The position numbers and the translations under genes were made by a program. Source: Rhizobiaceae bacterium (GTDB taxonomy: Bacteria; Pseudomonadota; Alphaproteobacteria; Rhizobiales; Rhizobiaceae). From it: a stretch of DNA of 6,150 nt. Positions 1-4,699 of the stretch are shown piece by piece. Each line of letters starts with the position of its first letter. The first letter of the stretch is position 1. The stretch spans positions 1 to 6,150 of the forward strand of contig SCRB01000561.1 of NCBI GenBank assembly GCA_004299545.1, read 5' to 3'. A model generated the notes under the pieces. That model was not told the DNA's origin and did no database searches. It saw only the letters and a list, made by a program, of their open reading frames with translations.

Positions 1-2241
1 CTGCGGCGTGACGTGGACATATTGCGCGCCGCCCTTCCGGTCGGGCGCTCGATAGACATATCCACAGGCGAGGCGGTCCATGAAATAGCCTTCGAACTTT
101 TCGCAGAGGCGATTGCCCTGGATTTCTATGATCCCGGTGATGTTCGTATTGGCGCTGCGATAGGCACTGTTGCCGGATTTGTCGAAATACCGGACGAAGG
201 CTACGCCGTTCTTGTGCTGCCCGACCCAGGTCTTGTTACTTGTCAGGGCTTGGAGTTCGGCATCTCCGAGCCTGTCCTTTTCCTGCCCCTCGAAGCCGAA
301 CGGCCATTCCGGGATGCCGGCCAGATGCAGGGCACTCAGGTGATAGCGGCGGTCCTCGTCGCGCCAGTAGTCATAGAGATAGCCGTAGTAGGTCAGGTTG
401 GTTTCGGGGAACAGCTTCAGCAGCGCCGCCGCCTGCTTTTTTGCGTTCGGCTCGTCTCCTTGCCGGGCGTAGGCAGCTGCCAGATATTCGCGTGCCGGCT
501 CGACATTGGGCAGTCTTTCGACCGCCGCTTTCAGGAGGGGCATAGCCTCCTCGTTTCCGCGTGCCATGTAGAAGACCACGCCGGCCAAAAGGCGGAAATT
601 CGGCGGCGACGAGGGATTGAGCCGTAGGGCCTTCCGTATCGCGGTCACGGCCGCTTCCGCGCTGCCGGTCTGGACGAGCACCAGCGCCAGATTCGCGACG
701 GCTTCGGAATCGTTGGGCTGGATGAGCACGGCGCGGTTGGCGGAATCGATCGCTTCCGCGGCCCGTCCGTCGACGAGCTGCAGCAGGGCGAGCACGGTTC
801 GGGCGCGTGCATTGTCCGGGTTGAGCGCCAAGGCGCGGCCGGCCGCGTCGTAGGCGATCTTGCGGGCGACCGCGGCGGACCAGAGCAGATTATAATCGTT
901 GCGGAGCACGTCGATTGCGACGCGCGCGATACCGGCATAGGCGTCGGCGAAGCGCGGATCGAGGTCAATCGCCTTCTGGTAGAAGGAAAGCGTCTGGCGA
1001 TAGGATTCGACGTCGCTGTAGAGAAATCCTTCGTGCTCGGCCCGCAGATAGTAGTCGTAGGCTTCGAGATTGTCGGTCGGGATTTGCGCCAGTTGGCTGC
1101 GCTCCTTCTCGTTGAGGGTCACGGAGAGCGCGGAGATGATGTTGCCGACGATGTCATCGCGGACGGCGAAGATGTCCGCGTAGTCCCGATCGTATCGTTG
1201 CGTCCACACGGACAGGCCGCGCAATGCGTCTACCAGTTTGACGCCTACCTTCAGGCGCGAGCCGTCCTTTTGCAGCATTCCCTCGAGAACGTAGTTGACG
1301 CCCAGTTCCGCCGCGACGTCCTGGATCCGCCCCGTCGTGTCGCCGAGCGAAAAGACCGAATGGCGGGCGATCACGAACAGATCGGAGACCTTCGAGAGAT
1401 CGGTTATGAGATCGTCTGTCAGGCCTTCCGCCAGGCGATCGCGATCCGCATCTCCGCTTACGTTGGTGAAGGGCAGAACGGCTATCGAAGGCTTGTCCGG
1501 CAAAGTACGGGCGAACCTTCCCATGTCCACTTCCGGTGCAGGTACGCGCTCCCATGGCCGCAGCACCCACATCGCGGTTCCGACCAGCACGGCGACGAGC
1601 ACTACAGCCGCTCCGACGGCTGCCGGGATCCGACCTGGCAAACGGCTTTCCGGTTTGTGTGCCGTGATCGGGGTGAGGAGTGACAGCGCCTTCTCGTCAA
1701 GCCGGACGCGATAGACGTTGAGCGGCTCTGCGATGTTCTTGACCCGCCTTTCGCCGACCGCCTCGAAAGTGAGGTCAAGCTTCCCTCGGGCCTGGTCACA
1801 GGCCTGCGCGGAAAGATAGATTCCACCCGGTTCGGCAAGCTCCTCCAGGCGCGCGGCGATGTTCACGCCATCGCCGTAAATGTCTCCCTCATCGAGGACG
1901 ATGTCGCCGATATTGATCCCGATCCGGTAGAGAATCCGCTTGGCTTCGGGCAGTTCCGCGTTCTCGCGGCCGATCGCAAGCTGGACTTCGGCCGCAAAGG
2001 AGATCGAGTCGACGACGCTGGCGAACTCCATCAGCGCGCCGTCGCCGGTCAGCTTGACGATCCTGCCGCGATATTGCGCGGCCTTTGGATTGAGGATGTC
2101 TTTTCTGTGCCTGCGGAAGACAGCCAGCGTGTCTCGCTCATTCGCGCCCATGAGGCGCGAGTAGCCGACCATGTCGAAGGCGAGAACCGCAGAGAGCCGA
2201 CGTTTTATGCTCAATCTCCTCGGCACGGATCGGGGAAACAT
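1..2241 (-). CDS. Membrane-anchored class III adenylate cyclase with TolB-like and TPR domains (3' end off window)
   Basis: Makes cAMP from ATP. The frame is open from ATG at 2241 to the left edge, giving 747 visible residues and no stop. Residues 15-185 are a class III cyclase domain: metal-binding D23 (in AFDMVGY) and D67 (in KLTGDG), adenine-selecting K63 and D120, and transition-state N127 and R131 (GDGVNIAAR). All are present, so it should be active and ATP-specific. A single membrane helix lies at about 206-227 with basic residues before it, placing the cyclase in the cytoplasm and the rest in the periplasm. Residues about 248-370 (PDKPSIAVLPFTNVSGD onward) look like the TolB/FlgO-like domain common in rhizobial cyclases. 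TPR-like repeats run about 390-620. An unrecognised C-terminal domain follows, containing C713 and C726. The start is uncertain: in-frame TTG at 2214 is also possible. It lies 28 bp downstream of the other cyclase, so is probably co-transcribed. Confidence 0.93.
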   Translation of the reverse strand, partial: MFPRSVPRRLSIKRRLSAVLAFDMVGYSRLMGANERDTLAVFRRHRKDILNPKAAQYRGRIVKLTGDGALMEFASVVDSISFAAEVQLAIGRENAELPEAKRILYRIGINIGDIVLDEGDIYGDGVNIAARLEELAEPGGIYLSAQACDQARGKLDLTFEAVGERRVKNIAEPLNVYRVRLDEKALSLLTPITAHKPESRLPGRIPAAVGAAVVLVAVLVGTAMWVLRPWERVPAPEVDMGRFARTLPDKPSIAVLPFTNVSGDADRDRLAEGLTDDLITDLSKVSDLFVIARHSVFSLGDTTGRIQDVAAELGVNYVLEGMLQKDGSRLKVGVKLVDALRGLSVWTQRYDRDYADIFAVRDDIVGNIISALSVTLNEKERSQLAQIPTDNLEAYDYYLRAEHEGFLYSDVESYRQTLSFYQKAIDLDPRFADAYAGIARVAIDVLRNDYNLLWSAAVARKIAYDAAGRALALNPDNARARTVLALLQLVDGRAAEAIDSANRAVLIQPNDSEAVANLALVLVQTGSAEAAVTAIRKALRLNPSSPPNFRLLAGVVFYMARGNEEAMPLLKAAVERLPNVEPAREYLAAAYARQGDEPNAKKQAAALLKLFPETNLTYYGYLYDYWRDEDRRYHLSALHLAGIPEWPFGFEGQEKDRLGDAELQALTSNKTWVGQHKNGVAFVRYFDKSGNSAYRSANTNITGIIEIQGNRLCEKFEGYFMDRLACGYVYRAPDRKGGAQYVHVTPQ

Positions 2242-2252
2242 CGAACGTTCCG

Positions 2253-2271
2253 GATCGGCTGCCGGCCGATC
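2253..2271 (-). other. Intercistronic stem-loop between the two cyclase genes
   Basis: A perfect 7-bp inverted repeat, GATCGGC (2253-2259) and GCCGATC (2265-2271), encloses a 5-base loop. It overlaps the stop codon of the upstream cyclase and ends about 11 bases before the ATG of the downstream one. No T-run follows on the minus strand, so it is not a standard intrinsic terminator. It may influence mRNA stability or translation of the second gene; that role is inferred. Confidence 0.5.
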
Positions 2272-3679
2272 AGGGAATGACGTAAAGCGCCATCTCGCTT
2301 GCCACCCCGCGCAGCATCGCGCCCTTCGAAACGGGCGTGACCTTTGCCTGATCGAGCACTTCAGCGGCGCGCGCATCGGAAATCACCGCGTTCGTGGCGA
2401 AGATCGATTGCGACGTGGCGAGACCCTGGACACGAGAGGCGATGTTGACCGTCTGGCCAAAATAATCCTGCCGTTCGTTCATCGACACGGCGATACACGG
2501 CCCTTCATGAATGCCGATCTTCAGGAGAAGGTCCTCGCGGCCGCGTGCCTCGTTCAGGTCGCGCATGGCCTCGCGCATCCTCAGTGCAGCGGCCACCGCC
2601 CTGTCCGGCGTCGGAAACGTCGCCATGACGGCGTCTCCGATCGTCTTCACGACGGCGCCCGCCTCCGTCGCGACGATGTCGTTCAGGACGCGGAAGTGCG
2701 TGCGCACGATGTCGAAGGCGGCGAGGTCACCGACACGTTCGTAGAGTTCCGTGGAACCGCGCAGATCGGTGAAGAGGAAGGTAAGGCTGGTGATCTTGAG
2801 GCGCTGATCAATCTCGATCGTGTCCGTCCGGTAAAGGTCGCGAAACGTCTGGTTGGTTAGAATGCGCTTGGCCGTCAGGAACGGTCGGCGCTTTCTGAGG
2901 ACCTCGTGCAGTTCTTCGCCGGCGATGAAGATAGAGGGTAAGGCACGGCGGTTGGTGCGATTCTCGAAGGCGACGCGCAGGGGTCCCGGATGCATCTCCA
3001 GCGATTGGTTGTGCAGGTGTTTGCGGTCGATGATGACGGAGAGCGCCTGGCGCTCGCGTGTTGGCTCTCCCTTGACGTTCAGAAACTGCACCGCGTGCGT
3101 CATCGGTTCGAAGACCACGACGAACTCTTCGGGAAGCTGGATCGAGAGGATGGCCTTTTCGCCGGGTGGGAGTTCCACCGTTTCAATGATGAAATTCTCG
3201 ACCACGGAAGCGTAGTCGTCCTCGGGAAGATCGACGCCGGAACTCCAGTAGATCTGGCGGAAATATTCCAGCGGCGGCAGGTCCTCCGGATTGTGGGCGG
3301 CAATCCGCCTGACACGGGGGCTCACCGTGAACGTGACCTCGACCATTTCGTCAAGGGTCGGTTCATAGCCGGCGGCGCAAAGCGAGCAGACATACTCCTC
3401 CTGCCGCATGGTCCTGAGCGTCGTGTTGGTATCGAGGACGCCGCCGCAGCCGGGACAAAGGACGTTCCACGAAATGTCGAACAGCCCGATCGACGCCGCG
3501 TGAAGGAACGCGGCGATGGTCTTTTCCTCGTCGAAACCGTTTTTCTCCGCGAAGGCGAGAGCGTTGATCCGGCAGAGATGGCGGTCCATCCCGTCGCCGA
3601 TCAGCCGTCCGATCGCAAAAACCACATCTTCATCCGCAGACTCCCGCAGGATGGCGATCAGGTCTGTCGCTTCGCTCAT
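2270..3679 (-). CDS. Class III adenylate cyclase with N-terminal zinc ribbon and DUF5939-like region
   Basis: Soluble cyclase of 469 residues, predicted to convert ATP to cAMP; no signal peptide or membrane helix is visible. Residues about 1-270 resemble the DUF5939 region found in front of some bacterial cyclases. They contain a four-cysteine zinc-ribbon-like motif, C75-P-G-C78 and C98-S-L-C101. The catalytic domain covers about 295-469: metal-binding D305 (FLFTDLRGS) and D349 (KTIGDAVMA), adenine-selecting K345 and D405, and N412 and R416 (QTVNIASR). The full set is intact, so activity is likely. I chose ATG at 3679 rather than the in-frame GTG at 3709. The ATG has GGAGA six bases upstream, and a TATAAT box at 3718-3723 would start transcription almost on the GTG. 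It is the first gene of a likely two-cyclase operon. The signal sensed by the N-terminal region is unknown. Confidence 0.95.
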   Translation of the reverse strand: MSEATDLIAILRESADEDVVFAIGRLIGDGMDRHLCRINALAFAEKNGFDEEKTIAAFLHAASIGLFDISWNVLCPGCGGVLDTNTTLRTMRQEEYVCSLCAAGYEPTLDEMVEVTFTVSPRVRRIAAHNPEDLPPLEYFRQIYWSSGVDLPEDDYASVVENFIIETVELPPGEKAILSIQLPEEFVVVFEPMTHAVQFLNVKGEPTRERQALSVIIDRKHLHNQSLEMHPGPLRVAFENRTNRRALPSIFIAGEELHEVLRKRRPFLTAKRILTNQTFRDLYRTDTIEIDQRLKITSLTFLFTDLRGSTELYERVGDLAAFDIVRTHFRVLNDIVATEAGAVVKTIGDAVMATFPTPDRAVAAALRMREAMRDLNEARGREDLLLKIGIHEGPCIAVSMNERQDYFGQTVNIASRVQGLATSQSIFATNAVISDARAAEVLDQAKVTPVSKGAMLRGVASEMALYVIP

Positions 3680-3685
3680 GCGCCG

Positions 3686-3690
3686 TCTCC
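3686..3690 (-). promoter_or_regulatory. Ribosome binding site deciding the zinc-ribbon cyclase start
   Basis: GGAGA on the minus strand lies six bases before the ATG at 3679. The alternative GTG at 3709 has no comparable site, so this motif favours the shorter protein. Confidence 0.6.
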
Positions 3691-3717
3691 GAACCGGACG
3701 AACAGGCACGCTTACAG

Positions 3718-3744
3718 ATTATACCTACCGGGCATCGCTGTCAT
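3718..3744 (-). promoter_or_regulatory. Probable sigma-70-type promoter of the cyclase pair
   Basis: On the minus strand a perfect TATAAT (3723-3718) is preceded by ATGACA (3744-3739), a five-of-six match to TTGACA, but with a short 15-base spacer. Transcription would begin near 3711, giving about a 32-base leader before the ATG at 3679. No operator palindrome is evident beside it. The -10 box is convincing; the -35 assignment is weaker. Confidence 0.45.
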
Positions 3745-3771
3745 CACGGAGGCCGCGTTCACTGCTAGCTA

Positions 3772-3800
3772 TTTCGTATCTCGACCAAAATACTTATGAT
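3772..3800 (+). promoter_or_regulatory. Possible promoter of the DUF3307 gene (leaderless arrangement)
   Basis: TATGAT at 3795-3800 is a five-of-six match to the -10 consensus and sits six bases before the ATG at 3806. Transcription would begin at or next to the start codon. The -35 position (about 3772-3777, TTTCGT) matches poorly. The rest of the 126-bp divergent intergenic region (3680-3805) shows only the opposing TATAAT box and a ribosome binding site. Confidence 0.25.
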
Positions 3801-3805
3801 GCGCC

Positions 3806-4192
3806 ATGGAAACGTTCGTGCTTTTCGTCCTCGTGGGTTTGCAGGCAAAGCATTTCGTTGCCGACTATCTGCTGCAGTCGCGCTGGATGATCGCGGGCAA
3901 GGCCAGCTTCGCCAAACCGGGAGGGTACGCCCATGTGGCGGTCCACGTGCTCGGATCGCTCCTGGTATTGATGCTTGCCGGCGTTCCTGCCGCCATGATC
4001 ACCGGCCTGATCATCGCGGAAGCCATCGCGCATTACGTCATCGATTATGTGAAGGCGCGCTGGTCGGTCACGCGTCCGTCGAACCCTGCCAGGAAATCGT
4101 ACTGGGCCGCGCATGGCGCAGACCAGCTCATGCATCAACTCACTTACGCGCTGATGCTTTTCCTGGTTATGCGGGATGTAGGAGCAGCTTAA
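3806..4192 (+). CDS. DUF3307 family small integral membrane protein
   Basis: A 128-residue hydrophobic protein matching the pattern of the DUF3307 family, whose biochemical function is not established. About four membrane segments are visible, near residues 2-22, 41-60, 62-82 and 107-124. Polar residues sit inside or beside them in the family arrangement: H16, D20 and Q24 (KHFVADYLLQ), H76 and D80 (AHYVIDYVK), and D106, Q107 and H110 (ADQLMH). Buried His/Asp sets like this could bind metal or catalyse a reaction in the membrane, but that is inference. The start at 3806 lacks a clear Shine-Dalgarno sequence; a TATGAT box just upstream raises the possibility of a leaderless mRNA. It is transcribed away from the cyclases and toward the cyclic-nucleotide-binding gene, with which it shares its stop codon bases. 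Confidence 0.85.
   Translation: METFVLFVLVGLQAKHFVADYLLQSRWMIAGKASFAKPGGYAHVAVHVLGSLLVLMLAGVPAAMITGLIIAEAIAHYVIDYVKARWSVTRPSNPARKSYWAAHGADQLMHQLTYALMLFLVMRDVGAA
4189..4192. other. Overlapping stop codons of convergent genes (TTAA)
   Basis: The palindromic tetranucleotide TTAA supplies TAA for the plus-strand DUF3307 gene (4190-4192) and TAA for the minus-strand cyclic-nucleotide-binding gene (4191-4189). No intergenic space remains for a terminator, so each transcript must either run antisense into the other gene or end inside it. Confidence 0.9.
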
Positions 4193-4656
4193 GCCTGGCC
4201 CTTGTCGCGCGCCTCCAGTGCCGCGGCCAGATCGCTCGTCGTATCGGCGACACGCCGCGCCAAGACACGGATGATCTGCAAGGCGACCTCGGGATATTCT
4301 GCGATCAGGTTCAGAAAGCTTTCCCCGGGTATTCGAAGCGCGAGCAAATCGCCTTTCGCCCGCACGGTGGCCGTGCGCGGGATGTCGCACAAGGCAGAAA
4401 TCTCGCCGAAAAGAGCATGCTGGGGCAGGTGTGCTACCTTGACCTCGTGCCCGTTCCTCTCGGTCAGTACGTCCACCGATCCTTCCAGGATGAAATAGGC
4501 ATCTCCGTCCGTGGAACCCTGTCGGAACACGGCCTCGCCATCCTCGAAGCCGAGTTTCTCGGAAGAATAGGCAAGAAGCTTGAGCTTGCCGGTGTCGATG
4601 GAGGAGAAGAACGGAACGCCCCGCAGAAGCGCCACTTCCTGGTCGAGCGATGTCAT
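4189..4656 (-). CDS. Single-domain cyclic-nucleotide-binding protein
   Basis: A 155-residue protein made almost entirely of one cyclic-nucleotide-binding domain of the CRP/PKA regulatory subunit type. The beta-roll starts near residue 12 (RGVPFF). A glycine-containing turn follows (DAYFILEGSV, 52-61). The phosphate-binding cassette is FGEISALCDIPRTATV (83-98), with the ligand-contacting E85 and R94 both retained, so cAMP (or cGMP) binding is likely. A C-terminal helix (about 113-150) ends the protein; there is no DNA-binding helix-turn-helix and no membrane segment. It is therefore not a transcription factor but probably a regulatory subunit acting on a partner. ATG at 4656 is chosen because GGAG precedes it by six bases; the open frame extends to 4815 but would overlap the upstream gene. 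It begins 43 bp after the ABC gene and is probably in its operon, making the ABC protein the obvious candidate partner. Confidence 0.93.
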   Translation of the reverse strand: MTSLDQEVALLRGVPFFSSIDTGKLKLLAYSSEKLGFEDGEAVFRQGSTDGDAYFILEGSVDVLTERNGHEVKVAHLPQHALFGEISALCDIPRTATVRAKGDLLALRIPGESFLNLIAEYPEVALQIIRVLARRVADTTSDLAAALEARDKGQA

Positions 4657-4662
4657 GGTGCA

Positions 4663-4667
4663 CTCCG
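4663..4667 (-). promoter_or_regulatory. Ribosome binding site of the cyclic-nucleotide-binding gene
   Basis: CGGAG on the minus strand ends six bases before the ATG at 4656. This fixes the start and argues against the longer frame reaching into the ABC gene. Confidence 0.65.
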
Positions 4668-4699
4668 TGGGGTATTGTCCGGAAACATAGGGCGATCCA

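Noticed and set aside
13..627. 204-codon plus-strand open frame opposite the TPR cyclase
   Set aside because: It lies antisense to a frame with clear TPR and C-terminal domain sequence; its own translation shows no family motif. High-GC shadow.
2253..2271. Intrinsic terminator between the two cyclases
   Set aside because: The stem-loop is followed on the minus strand by CGGAACG rather than a T-run, and the next gene begins at once.
2171..2860. 229-codon plus-strand open frame, plus a 269-codon one at 2990-3799
   Set aside because: Both are antisense to the zinc-ribbon cyclase, are rich in Arg/His/Asp as typical of shadow translations, and have no recognisable domain.
3764..3769. GCTAGC palindrome in the divergent intergenic region as an operator
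   Set aside because: A six-base restriction-site-like palindrome is expected by chance and has no longer symmetry around it.
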